Assembly (NCBI RefSeq): GCF_041261445.1
Contig: NZ_JBGCCU010000036.1
Location: 1-64,000 of the forward strand
DNA from: Catenulispora sp. EB89
GTDB taxonomy: Bacteria > Actinomycetota > Actinomycetes > Streptomycetales > Catenulisporaceae
Reading direction: 5' to 3'
DNA: 64,000 bases
Every line of letters begins with the position of its first letter. The stretch's first letter is position 1. The notes beneath the pieces were generated by a model. That model did not search any database, was not told the DNA's origin, and worked only from the letters and a program-made list of their open reading frames with translations. Both the position numbers and the translations under genes were made by a program. Below are positions 28,888-42,225 of this stretch, one piece after another.

Positions 28888-29912
28888 ACGACTCGACCAC
28901 CCACACCATCGCCGGCGTGTCCGCGTGGCGCCACGACCTCGTCGGCTGCCTGTGGACCAGCGCGGGCACCGTGCTCGGCTTCCACGGCGCGCCGGTCATC
29001 GAGACCTTGGGGGCGGCCTGGAGCTTCCGGCACTTCCCGGGCGACGTGCGGCGCGAGGAGTACTACTACCCCTGCGCTCCCGGCGTCTCGCTGTGGGAGG
29101 CCATCGCCCCCTACCACCCGGTGAAGTCCACCTGGTGCGAGCCTTCGGACCCGGACGAGGGCTGGGAGCAGGTGCGGGCCGAGGTCCTGGCCGGCCGGCC
29201 GGTGATCGTCGCCGCGGACAACTTCGAACTGCCGTTCCGCCCCGCCTACCGGGACGTCCACACCAACCACCTGGTCACCGTGTACGGGTTCGACGACAAG
29301 CGGGGGACGGCCCGGGTGCTGGACGCCGTGCCGCCCCGCTTCGACGGCGACATCGGCATCAAGGAGCTGACCGCCGCCCGGGACTCGGCGAACCCGATCC
29401 TGCACGACCGGGACATGTTCTTCACCGACCGGCCGATCGCGAACCGCTGGCTGCGGGTCGAGATGGACGTCGCGGCCTTCCCGGCCTTCGACCCGGCCAC
29501 GGTCCGGGCCACGATCCGGCGCAACCTCGACGGATTCGCCGGTTCCACCGGCCCCGGACTGTCGGGTCTGGCGGGCCAGCGGACCTACCTGGAGGAGTGC
29601 GTGACCCGGCTGAGCGCCGGAGAGGCGATCTGGGAAGAGCTGTTCCTGGTGGCCGGCGCGGTCCTGGCCCACACCGCGCTGCACGCCGACTGGCTCACCA
29701 CCGCCGCCGACCGCTTCGGATACCAGGGGCTGCGCGAAGCGGCGCGCGCGGTGGAGCGGGTCGCGCACCACTGGTCGGCGGTGCGGATCGCCGGCGTCCT
29801 GACTCGCGACGCCCAGGTGTCGGCCGAGCGGCTGAGCCGCCGGTTCGCGGTCCTGCAGGGCGATCACGCCCGCGCGGTCGCAGACCTCGAGTACGCGCTC
29901 GCGAACTGGTGA
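28884..29912 (+). CDS. BtrH-like acyltransferase (BtrH_N, DUF4872)
   Basis: A 342-residue protein resembling BtrH of butirosin biosynthesis, which moves a gamma-glutamyl-aminoacyl group from a carrier protein to an amine. The papain/C39-like N-terminal half shows the candidate nucleophile Cys22 in LVGCLWTSAG, VLAGRPVIVAADNFELPF, a His in DVHTNHLVTVYGFDD and the following LDAVPP Asp. The C-terminal half (230-342) is helical and matches the DUF4872-type extension. It starts by a 4-nt overlap with the beta-sandwich gene. An ATP-grasp ligase in the same cluster parallels the BtrJ/BtrH pair; use of an NRPS PCP-bound acyl donor is inferred. Confidence 0.8.
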   Translation: MNDSTTHTIAGVSAWRHDLVGCLWTSAGTVLGFHGAPVIETLGAAWSFRHFPGDVRREEYYYPCAPGVSLWEAIAPYHPVKSTWCEPSDPDEGWEQVRAEVLAGRPVIVAADNFELPFRPAYRDVHTNHLVTVYGFDDKRGTARVLDAVPPRFDGDIGIKELTAARDSANPILHDRDMFFTDRPIANRWLRVEMDVAAFPAFDPATVRATIRRNLDGFAGSTGPGLSGLAGQRTYLEECVTRLSAGEAIWEELFLVAGAVLAHTALHADWLTTAADRFGYQGLREAARAVERVAHHWSAVRIAGVLTRDAQVSAERLSRRFAVLQGDHARAVADLEYALANW

Positions 29913-29979
29913 CGTCCCGCGGCGGTGAGGCACGCCGGCCGGCGCAGCAGAGCACAGATCCGTGGGAGGAGTGAGCAGC

Positions 29980-33353
<3,374 letters not shown>

Positions 33354-33357
<4 letters not shown>

Positions 33358-36300
33358 GCTCTTCGCCCGCGCGAGGAACGAGGGGGGTGACAGGACCGGT
33401 GACCGAACCGTCGATCGAGGACAAGCGCGCGGCGCTGATGGCGCAGCTGATGCGCCGTCGCCGTGCCGCGCAGCGCCCGGATCGGGTCACGGCCGTCCCC
33501 CGCACGGCTCCGCTCCCGCTGACCTGGCAGCAGGAGGGCTTGTGGTTCCTGCACGAACTCGATCCGGAGTCCGTGACCTACCACGTGCCGATCGCCTACC
33601 GGCTCACCGGACGCCTCGATCCACCTGCTCTCCGCGTCGCGCTGCGCCACCTCCTGGCCCGCCATGAGAGTCTGCGCACCAGGTTCGTGCTGCTCGACAC
33701 CGTGCCGCACCAGGTCGCCGATCCGGTGCCGGATCCGGTGCCCTGGGAGTACACGGATCTGGCGGACCTGCCGGGGCCGGAACGCGCGGCGCACGCGCGG
33801 CGGGTCGTCGACGAAGCGGCGGCGCGTCCCTTCGACCTGACCGCCGCCCCGGCCCTGCGCGTGAGCCTGGTCCGGCTCGCCGAGGACGAGCACGTCCTGG
33901 TGCTGACGATGCACCATCTGGTGACCGACGGCTGGTCGTTGGGGATCCTCACCCGGGAGCTGGGGGAGCTGTACCGCGCGGCGCGTGACCGGCGGCCGCC
34001 GGACCTGCCGGCGCTGCCGGTGCAGCCTGCCGACTTCGCGGCCTGGCAGCGCGGCCCGGCCGGGGCCGAGGCCCTGCGTTCGGGCCTGGAGTACTGGCGC
34101 GGCCGGCTCGCCGGGCTGCCGCCCCTGGACCTGCCTGTCGACCGGTCGGAGCCGTCGGCCGGCGCCGGCGCCGGCGCCGGTGTCATTGCCGGCTCCGGCT
34201 CCGGTCTCGGCGCCAGTCCCGGCGCGGAGGCCGGCGAGGTGGTGCCGGCCGACGTGGGGGCGCGCGTCACCGCGTTCGCTGAGGACTGCGGGGTGTCGCT
34301 GCTGGCGGTGCTCGCGGCGGCCTTCTTCGTGGTCTTGCACCGGTACACCGGTCAGGAGGATCTGGCCGTCGGGTCGGTGTTCTCCGGGCGCACGCGGTCG
34401 GAGGTCGAGCCGCTGCTCGGCTTCTTCGCCAACACGCTGGTGCTGCGCGGCGACGTGGCCGGCGACCCGACCTTCCGCGAGCTGGCCGGCCGGTGCGACG
34501 CGCTGGTCCTGGACGCGCTCGCGCACCAGGACGTGCCCTTCGGCCTGGTGGTCGACGCGCTCGCACCGGTGCGGGCGGCCGGGCGCAACCCGCTGTTCCA
34601 GGTCAGCCTGAGCCTGCTGCCGCAGCGGGTGGTCGGTGCGGACCTGACCGCGTTCGGCGACCTGGCCCTGGCCGACTTTCCGCTGCCCACGACCGGCTCC
34701 CGGTTCGACCTCAGCCTGCAGGCGACGCCGACGCCCGGCGGCGCGATCGGGATCGCCGCCGAGTACTCCACGCGGCTGTTCGACCCCGCACGCGTGCAGC
34801 GTCTGCTCGGCCATCTGCGCCAGACGCTGGACCGGGCGGTCGGCGACCCGGACCGCCGCATCAGCGGCATCGACGTGCTCACCGCCGCCGAACACGAGGT
34901 CCTGGGCCGATTCGGCCGCGGTGCCGGAGACGGCGCGGGGCCGGAGCCCTTCGTCGGTGTCCCCGAACTCATCCGGCGGCAGGCGGCCCTCGCACCGGAC
35001 CGGGTCGCGGTCACCTTCCAGGACCAGACCCTGACCTACGGCGAGCTCGTCTCGCGCGCCGACCGGCTGGCGCGCCGGCTGGCCGCCCTCGGTGTCGGGC
35101 CGGACGGCGTCGTCGGGGTGTGCGCCTTTCGGTCGCTGGACCTGGTGGTCGCGATTCTCGCGGTGCTCACCGCCGGCGGCGCCTACCTTCCGCTTGATCC
35201 GGAATCCCCGCCTCGGCGCCTGGCCTGGCAGCTCTCGCAGTCCGGCGCGCGGGTCGCCGTCGTCCAGCCGGAGACGGGAGAACTCCTCGCCGAGGCGGCG
35301 GACATCGTCCGAGTCACACTGGGGCCACAGGTGTGGAGCGAGCGCGCCGACGTCGACGCCGGCCTCGGGCCCGCTCCGAACCGTGTCGCCCCCGACGACG
35401 TGGCGTACGTGATCTTCACCTCGGGCTCGACCGGAACCCCCAAGGGGGTGGCCGTCCCGCACCGGGGTCTGGCCAACCGGTTGCGCTGGATGCAGGACGA
35501 ATACCGCATCGGACCGGCCGATGTCGTGGCGCAGAAGACGCCCTTCACCTTCGACGTGTCCGTGTGGGAGTTCCTCTGGCCTTTGACGGCCGGCGCGCGG
35601 CTGGCCGTCGCCGCGCCGGGCGTGCACCGGGACGCCCGGCAGCTCGCCGACTTCCTGGCCCGCGAGCGGGTGAGCGTGACCCACTTCGTGCCGTCGGTGC
35701 TCGCGGCGTTCCTGGCCGAGACGGCGCGCGACGCCGGGGCGCCGGCGGACCTCCGGCTGGTCGTGTGCTCCGGCGAGGCGCTGCCGGCCCCGGTGCGCGA
35801 CCTGGCGCTGCGGACCTGGCCCGCCGCCTCGCTGCACAATCTGTACGGCCCCACCGAGGCCTCGATCGACGTGACGCACCACCGGTGTTCGAGCTCTGAC
35901 GGCGCCGTGGTGCCGATCGGGCGTCCGATCGCGCACATCCGCGCGTATGTACTGGACGGCCGGGGCGAGCCGGCGCCGGTCGGTGTGCCGGGGGAGCTGC
36001 ACCTGGCCGGGGTGGGACTGGCCCGCGGCTACGCCGGCCGTCCCGACCTGACGGCGGAGCGGTTCGTGCCCTGCCCGTTCGGCGAGCCGGGCGCCCGGAT
36101 GTACCGGACCGGGGACATCGCGAGGTGGCGCGACGACGGGACGCTGGAGTATCTGGGCCGGGCCGACGACCAGGTGAAGATCAGAGGCCTGCGGATCGAG
36201 CCCGGCGAGATCGAGAACGTCCTGGCCGGTCATCCCGCGTTGCGCCAGGCGGCGGTCGCCGTGCGCACGGGCCCGGGCGGCGACCCGTATCTGGCCGCCT

Positions 36301-37580
36301 TCGTCGTCCCCGGCGGACCTGCGGCGTCGGACCAGGCGGCACCAGAGGACGCAGCGCTGCGCGCCTATCTGGCCGAGCGGCTGCCGCTGCCGATGATCCC
36401 GGCCACGTTCACCGCCCTGGCCGCACTCCCGCTCACCGCGAGCGGGAAGGTAGATCGCAAAGCCCTGCCGCAGTCGGCCGGAGCGGACGCGGAGGGCGCG
36501 CCGCGGCCCGTGGCCACTCAGACGCAGGCGGGCGTGGCCGAGATCTGGCGGAGCCTGCTGCCCGACGCCGATGGGGACTTCCGCCGCGACGACAACTTCT
36601 TCACCCGGGGCGGGAGCTCCTTGGCGCTGGCGAAGTTCGCCGCCGAGGTCCGCGAGCGCTTCGGCGTCTCACTGGATGTCAGGTCCCTGTATCTGGCGCC
36701 CACCCTGGAGACGGCCGCCGACCTGATCGACGAGCGGCGCTCCGGGCCGCCGGTTCCGACCGGCGTCGGGCCCCTCGTTCGTCTGCGGACCGGGGCCGGG
36801 ACCGACGGCGACGGGGACGTTCCCCCGTTGTTCCTCGTCCACGCCGTGGGCGGAACGGCCGCGCCCTATGTGCCGCTGGCCCAGTGGCTCGACACGCCGG
36901 TCTACGGCTTCGAGGCGCCCGGCGGCGACGGCTCGGCACCGTTGGACCGGATCGAGGACTTCGCCGCCGCGTACCTCGACGCGCTGCGCACGGTGCGCCC
37001 CGCGGGTCCCTACCACCTCGGCGGCTGGTCGGTCGGCGGAACGATCGCCTGGGAGCTGGCGGCCCGGCTGCGCGCTGCCGGACAGGAGGTCGCCCTGCTC
37101 GCCCTGTTCGACACCGTCGTCCCCGCGGCCTTCGACGATCTGCCCGACCGCGCCGGACTGCTGGCGCGGTTCGCCGCGGACCTGGCGCTGGCCGCCGGTG
37201 CCGCCGCACCGGACCTGGACCTGGCCGTGCTGCGGGCTCAGGGTGCTGAGGAACAGACCGAGACCGTCATCGCAGTGCTCGAAGCCTCAGGCCTGATCCC
37301 GGGATCGGTGCGTGCGGAGGTCCGTCGGCGCTTCGCGGTCTTCGCCGGAGCGTCCCGCGCCGTCCGGCGCTACCGGCTCGCCCCGCTGGACTGCCCCGTC
37401 ACCCTGATCGAGGCCGCGGACCCGGCGCCCGGGAAAGCCGACGACTGGCGCCCGTACGCCCCGGGCGGCCTGGAACACCACGTCGTCCCGGGCACCCATC
37501 ACACCATGCTCCGGCCTCCGTTCCTCGGCGGCCTGGCCAAGACGCTACGCGGCTGCCTCGAGCGGGCAGCCGCAGGATGA
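33354..37580 (+). CDS. NRPS module 2: C-A(Ser)-PCP-TE, terminating module
   Basis: A 1408-residue synthetase. Condensation domain about 45-520 with HHLVTDG near 187; a Gly/Ala/Ser-rich insertion of about 30 residues lies near 265-295. Adenylation domain about 540-1050 with FTSGSTGTPKG, LYGPTEASID, YRTGDIARW. By hand alignment the code is D-V-W-H-V-S-L-I-D-K, close to the serine code of EntF. PCP Ser near 1089 in RGGSSLAL. Thioesterase about 1130-1400 with GWSVGG (Ser near 1226), LFDT and a final GTHH (His near 1382). It would condense module 1 product with Ser and release it by hydrolysis, cyclisation or oligomerisation. GTG 33354 is coupled to the previous stop; GTG 33387 and 33399 are possible alternatives. 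Confidence 0.94.
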
Positions 37581-38755
37581 GGAGGCCGGCCGTGGATCTG
37601 CGGCTCACCGCAGAACAGGAGCAGTACCGGCGCGATGTCTGCGCTCTGCTGCGCCGGGACGATGTCCAGGCCGAGGCGGCGTCGGCCCGCCGGCTGCCGC
37701 CGGGGCAGGAGCCCGGGCTGCTCGACGTCTACCGGCTGCTGGGGGAGCGGGGCTGGCTCGCGCCGAACTGGCCGGCCGAACACGGCGGCCTGGGCCGGAC
37801 GATCGTGGAGAAGGCGATCCTCACCGAGGAGATGATCGCGCACGGCGTCCCCGACGTCGTGCACACGTTGGCGATCGACATCGTCGGGCTCGCGGTGCAC
37901 CTGTTCGGCTCCGCTGAGATGCAGGACCGCCTGCTGCCCCGGCTGGCCCGCGGCGAGGGCCTGGGATGCGTCCTGTTCAGCGAGCCGGAAGTCGGCTCCG
38001 ACCTGGCAGCGCTGACCACGCGCGCCGAACCCGAGGCCGGCGGGTGGCGGTTGTACGGGCGCAAGGTCTACAGCCTGAAATCCCATCTGGCCGACTTCGG
38101 CCTCTGTGCCGCCCGCACCACCGCCTCCGAGGTCCCCTACCACGGCATCACGGTGTTCGCGGTACCGCTGGACACCCCCGGCGTCACCGTCCGGCCGATG
38201 TGGACGATGGCCGACGAGCGGTTCGGCGAGGTCACCCTGTCCGGGCCGCTGATGACCGAGGCCGACGTGCTCGGCGAGGTGGACGGCGGCTGGCCGGTGG
38301 TCGGCCGGGTGCTCGGCCTGGAACGGACCGGCATCGAGTTCGCGGCCAAGGGCCGCCGGCTCCTCGACGCGGTGCTCTCCCACCAGGACGCGGTGCTCGC
38401 ACCCGAAGAAGGCCCCTCGCCCTACGCCGAACAGCTCGTCGCCCTGGACGCGCAGGTGCGGGCCGGAGAGCTGCTGTCCTGGCAGGCGCTCGGCAAGCTC
38501 GCCGCCGGCGACTACGACGACCCGGTGTACCCCATGGCCAAATGGCACAGCACCGAGACCGCCAAGGCGATCGCGGCCATCACCGCTGAGGTCTGCGGAC
38601 TGGACGCCGTGCTCTCGGCCCGCGACCCGGACTCGCCGCCCGGCTGGGTGGTCGAGTCCGCCCTCCGGGACGCGCCGGGCTTCACGCTGGCCTCCGGAAC
38701 CTCGGAGGTCATGCTCTCGCTCATCGCTTCCGGGGCGCTGGGACTGGCGCCGTGA
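37577..38755 (+). CDS. Acyl-CoA dehydrogenase family protein, subunit-like 1
   Basis: Flavoprotein of 392 residues with the ACAD fold: N-terminal helices, middle beta domain (CVLFSEPEVGSDLAALTTRAE, KVYSLKSHLADFGLC) and C-terminal helical domain ending FTLASGTSEVMLSLIASGALGL. Where MCAD has the catalytic Glu of YEGT this protein has Ser (ASGT), so the base must come from elsewhere. It overlaps the thioesterase stop (ATGA) and is followed by a second ACAD, as in heteromeric FadE pairs. In this setting desaturation of a PCP- or CoA-bound acyl or aminoacyl group is the natural guess. Confidence 0.88.
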   Translation: MRRPAVDLRLTAEQEQYRRDVCALLRRDDVQAEAASARRLPPGQEPGLLDVYRLLGERGWLAPNWPAEHGGLGRTIVEKAILTEEMIAHGVPDVVHTLAIDIVGLAVHLFGSAEMQDRLLPRLARGEGLGCVLFSEPEVGSDLAALTTRAEPEAGGWRLYGRKVYSLKSHLADFGLCAARTTASEVPYHGITVFAVPLDTPGVTVRPMWTMADERFGEVTLSGPLMTEADVLGEVDGGWPVVGRVLGLERTGIEFAAKGRRLLDAVLSHQDAVLAPEEGPSPYAEQLVALDAQVRAGELLSWQALGKLAAGDYDDPVYPMAKWHSTETAKAIAAITAEVCGLDAVLSARDPDSPPGWVVESALRDAPGFTLASGTSEVMLSLIASGALGLAP

Positions 38756-38793
38756 CCGCTGTCGCCCTCAGGGCTTCTACCGGAAGGACGGAC

Positions 38794-39978
38794 GTGGACA
38801 TCAGCCTGAGCCGGCGGCAGGTCGAGATCGGCGAGCGGTTCGCCGCTCTGTTGTCGGCGGACCTGGCCCCGGCCGTCCGGAGGATGGCCGAACAGCCCGT
38901 ACCGCCGCAGGCCGACACGGACGAGGACGCGGCATACACCCGGGAGGCGGTCTGGCGCGCCCTGGTCGAGCTGGGCGCCACCCGGCTGCTGCTCCCCGAG
39001 CGGTACGACGGCGAGCAGGCCGGCCAGCAGGGCGCGGTCGTCGTCGCCGAACTGCTCGGCCGGGTGCTGTATCAGGGGCCGTTGCTCGACACGATGACCG
39101 CCACCGAGGTGATGCTGGCCGAAGCGGATCCGGCGGGCAAGCTCCTGCGGGAGATCGCCGAAGGGGCGGCCGTCACGGTGGCCGTCCGGCGCGGCGGGCG
39201 CGACAGCCACTCCCGCCCCGCGAAGTTCGATTGCCCGGACCAGCCCGGTGGCCCGACGGTCGAAGCCGAGCGGCGGTTCGTGGGCTTCGCCCCGGAGACG
39301 TGGTCCGTGCTGTTGGTCGGTCGGGTCGGCCAGGTCGGACCGGCGGTCCACGCCGCGCTGGTGCCGCGCGACCATCCGACCGTGACCTGGCGCCGCCACG
39401 ACGACATCGGCCGGGGCGAGCTCTACGCGGTCCGGTTCGCCGGCTCGCCGGTGGCGGCGTGGTTCGGCGATCCGGACGGCGGCTGCGCGGCCTGGCCGCA
39501 GATCGTGGCCCGCGCGCGGATCCGGCACGCCGCCTACCTGGTGGGCCTGAGCCAGGGCGCACTCGACCTCGCGGTCGACAGGGCGTCCGCGCGGCGGCAG
39601 TTCGGCCGCCCGATCGGCCGCTTCCAGGCCCTGGCGTTCCAGCTCGCCGGGCTGGCCACCCGCCTGGAGGGGGCCCGCCTGCTGGTGCGGGCCGCGGCCT
39701 GGGAGGCCGACGAGGGCCGTGATCCCCGATTGAGCGCCGCGCAGGCTCTGGGCATGGCCGCCGACCTCGCCGGGGAGATCACCGCCGCCGCGGTCCAGGT
39801 GCACGGCGCGTACGGCATGACCGAGGACTGCGACGTCCAGATCTACTACCGCAGGGCCCACGTGGAGCGCGGATGGCTGGGAGCGGCGGCCGACGTGCGC
39901 GCCGAAGCCGTGCCGTGGCTCGCCGAAGCCGTGCGCGCGCGGCATTCGGGCCGGCCGGACGCGGGGGGCCGGTTGTGA
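38794..39978 (+). CDS. Acyl-CoA dehydrogenase family protein, subunit-like 2
   Basis: A 394-residue shorter-motif ACAD. The middle domain is degenerate, but the C-terminal helical part is intact: HAAYLVGLSQGALDLAVDRASARRQFGRPIGRFQALAFQLA, then VQVHGAYGMTEDCDVQIYYRRAHVERGWLG. GTG 38794 is preferred because GGAAGGA lies 5 nt upstream and the protein then begins DISLSRRQVEIG like relatives; an earlier in-frame GTG at 38752 would overlap the preceding stop. It probably forms a heteromer with the preceding ACAD. Overlaps azlC by 4 nt. Confidence 0.85.
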   Translation: MDISLSRRQVEIGERFAALLSADLAPAVRRMAEQPVPPQADTDEDAAYTREAVWRALVELGATRLLLPERYDGEQAGQQGAVVVAELLGRVLYQGPLLDTMTATEVMLAEADPAGKLLREIAEGAAVTVAVRRGGRDSHSRPAKFDCPDQPGGPTVEAERRFVGFAPETWSVLLVGRVGQVGPAVHAALVPRDHPTVTWRRHDDIGRGELYAVRFAGSPVAAWFGDPDGGCAAWPQIVARARIRHAAYLVGLSQGALDLAVDRASARRQFGRPIGRFQALAFQLAGLATRLEGARLLVRAAAWEADEGRDPRLSAAQALGMAADLAGEITAAAVQVHGAYGMTEDCDVQIYYRRAHVERGWLGAAADVRAEAVPWLAEAVRARHSGRPDAGGRL

Positions 39979-40724
39979 GAACGGACGGACAGGGCAAAGG
40001 CCGGAACCAGACGTCGGCGACCCTCGAGGACCCCGGGGCGCCGCAGAACCCTGCGGCCGGCGAGGACTTCCGCGAGCAGGTGGCCTACGGATTCCGCACG
40101 GCGATCCCGCTGGCCGTGGCGGTCTTCGGATTCGGCGTCTCGTTCGGGGTGGTGGCGCACGCCGCCCACCTGGGCCGGCTGGCCCCGTTGGTGATGTCCG
40201 CGACGGTCTTCGCCGGATCCGCCCAGTTCGCGGCGGTCTCGGTGCTGGCCACCGGCGGCGGGGTCGCCGCCGCCGTGGTCGCCGCGGCCCTGCTGAACAT
40301 CCGCTATCTGCCGATCGGGATGAGCTTGGCCCCGGCGATCACCGGCGGGCCGGTGCGGCGCCTGCTCAGCGCGCAGCTCGTGGTCGACGAGACCTGGGCG
40401 GTCAGCCACCTGGGCGGCGGCCGGTTCTCCCGGGGCCGGCTGCTGGGCGCCGGCGTCCCGCTGTACCTCGGGTGGCTCGGCGGGACGGCCCTGGGCGTGT
40501 TCGGTGCCGGATTCCTCGGCGATCCCTCGCGCTTCGGCCTGGACGTGGTGTCCCCGGTGCTCTTCCTGGCGCTGTTGCGCGGCCAGGTGGACAACCGGCG
40601 CACCGCGGTGTTCGCGGCGGCCGGGGCGATCGTCGCACTCACGCTGGTGCCGCTGGTCTCGCCGGGGCTGCCGCTGGTCGCCGCGGCCGGGGTGTGCCTG
40701 CTGGCCCTGCGCAGGCCGCGATGA
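39975..40724 (+). CDS. azlC: AzlC-family amino acid exporter large subunit
   Basis: Membrane protein of 249 residues with about 5-7 helices, belonging to the AzlC family that with AzlD exports branched-chain amino acids or their analogues. Conserved segments are AIPLAVAVFGFGVSFGVVAH, SATVFAGSAQFAAVSVL and LNIRYLPIGMSLAP. GTG 39975 overlaps the ACAD stop (GTGA), and the stop overlaps azlD (ATGA). In a biosynthetic cluster it may export an amino-acid-like product or a toxic intermediate. Confidence 0.92.
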   Translation: MRTDGQGKGRNQTSATLEDPGAPQNPAAGEDFREQVAYGFRTAIPLAVAVFGFGVSFGVVAHAAHLGRLAPLVMSATVFAGSAQFAAVSVLATGGGVAAAVVAAALLNIRYLPIGMSLAPAITGGPVRRLLSAQLVVDETWAVSHLGGGRFSRGRLLGAGVPLYLGWLGGTALGVFGAGFLGDPSRFGLDVVSPVLFLALLRGQVDNRRTAVFAAAGAIVALTLVPLVSPGLPLVAAAGVCLLALRRPR

Positions 40725-41029
40725 CCGCGGCCTGGCTGACCGTGGCGCTCGTCGCGGCGATGGCGGTGGTCGCCAAGGCGGCGGGGCCGGTCCTGCTCGG
40801 CGGGCGGGAGCTGCCCGAACCGGTGCGGCGGATCATCGCGGTACTGGCACCGGTCCTGCTCGCCGCACTGATCGCCACCCAGATCTTCGGCGCCGGCCGC
40901 TCGCTGACCGTGGACGCCCGTGCGGTGGGCCTGGCGGTCGGCGCGGCGGCTCTGGCGCTGCGTCTGCCCGCACTGGCGGCGGTCGTGGCCGCCGCGGTGG
41001 CCACCGGGTTGACGAGAGCCCTTACCTAG
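40721..41029 (+). CDS. azlD: AzlD-family small exporter subunit
   Basis: A 102-residue protein with three to four hydrophobic helices (LTVALVAAMAVVAKAAGPVLL, then VRRIIAVLAPVLLAALIATQIF), matching the AzlD partner of AzlC. The two overlap by 4 nt. Needed for the two-component branched-chain amino acid exporter. Confidence 0.9.
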   Translation: MTAAWLTVALVAAMAVVAKAAGPVLLGGRELPEPVRRIIAVLAPVLLAALIATQIFGAGRSLTVDARAVGLAVGAAALALRLPALAAVVAAAVATGLTRALT

Positions 41030-41052
41030 AAGATGCCAGAGAGGAACAGTCG

Positions 41053-42210
41053 ATGACCAGGCGACGACCGCAAGAGTCGTACCGGAACAGTGTCGCAGGG
41101 CCCGTATATCAGAGCGCGTCGTACTACTTTGAGGACGAGGACCACGTTCGCACCGGACTGCACGAGCGCTCTCGTCCGGCCGGCCGCTACGGTCGCTACA
41201 GCAACCCCACGTGGCTCGAGGTCGAGGCCGCGGTCAGCCAACTGTGCGGCGCCGAGTCCTCGCTCCTGTTCGCCTCGGGGATGGCGGCGCACTTCACGAC
41301 CTTCGTCTCTCTTCTGAAGGCCGGCGACGAGGTGGTGCTGCCGGCCGAGTCCTACCGCCAGACCCGCAATGTCTTCCACGAGATCCTGCCCAAGTTCGGC
41401 GTCGTCGTGCACGAGATCTCCATTCGCGATCCCGATGTGTTCATCGACCGCCTGCGCGCCCTGGGCAGCCGGCTGCGCCTGGTCCACCTGGAGATGCCGT
41501 CCTCACCGCACATGTACCTGATCGACGTCGCCGGTGTGCGGGAGGCGGTCGGGCCGGACGTGATCCTCACCCTGGACAGCTCCTTCTCGCCTCCGCCGAA
41601 CTTCCACGCCCTGCAGTGGGGCGTGGACCTGGCCTTGTTCAGCGCGACGAAGTACCTCGGCGGCCACGGGGACATCGTCGCCGGGATGCTGTCCGGCCGC
41701 GCCGACCTGATCGAGCAGGTGCGCTGGTACCGCGACACCACCGGGCCGGTGTCTGACGGCAACACCGCCTTCCTGCTGCGGCGCAGCCTGTACACGCTGC
41801 CGATGCGGATGGCGACGGCCAATGCGTACGGGCTGAAGACCGCCCAGTACCTGGAAGCCCATGAGAAGGTCACGAAGATCTACTACACCGGGCTGCCCAG
41901 CCATCCGCACTACAAGCTGGGGCAGGACTACCTTCGCGGCCACGGCGCCGTGATCACGTTCGAGCTCGGGCTCAGCGAGGCCGAGACGGCCGCGGTGGTG
42001 GGCCGGCTGGCGGTGCCGTACATGGCGTCCAACTTCGGCGCGCCGCAGACCCTCGTCGAGCAGAGCACCTTCTTCACCTACTTCGAGTACGACGACGCGG
42101 GACTGCGGGACATCGGCGTCGACCGCAGCACCGTCCGGCTCGCGCTGGGCTACGCCGACGACGTCGACCTCGTGATCGACGACCTCGACCGCGCGCTGGC
42201 CACGGCCTGA
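41053..42210 (+). CDS. PLP-dependent Cys/Met-metabolism-type enzyme
   Basis: A 385-residue fold-type I PLP enzyme of the cystathionine gamma-synthase/gamma-lyase family. YGRYSNPTWLEVEAAVSQL, SGMAAHFTTFVSLLKAGDE and SATKYLGGHGDIVAG (PLP Lys near residue 200) are clear. The usual ExPxNP (Asn contacting PLP) reads EMPSSP here, so Asn is replaced by Ser, and DNTFATP is DSSFSPP. It follows GAGGAA by 7 nt. In the cluster it could do a gamma-replacement or gamma-elimination on an activated homoserine-type or sulfated substrate to build a nonproteinogenic amino acid. Confidence 0.88.
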   Translation: MTRRRPQESYRNSVAGPVYQSASYYFEDEDHVRTGLHERSRPAGRYGRYSNPTWLEVEAAVSQLCGAESSLLFASGMAAHFTTFVSLLKAGDEVVLPAESYRQTRNVFHEILPKFGVVVHEISIRDPDVFIDRLRALGSRLRLVHLEMPSSPHMYLIDVAGVREAVGPDVILTLDSSFSPPPNFHALQWGVDLALFSATKYLGGHGDIVAGMLSGRADLIEQVRWYRDTTGPVSDGNTAFLLRRSLYTLPMRMATANAYGLKTAQYLEAHEKVTKIYYTGLPSHPHYKLGQDYLRGHGAVITFELGLSEAETAAVVGRLAVPYMASNFGAPQTLVEQSTFFTYFEYDDAGLRDIGVDRSTVRLALGYADDVDLVIDDLDRALATA

Positions 42211-42225
42211 GAGGCGGAGTCGTCG

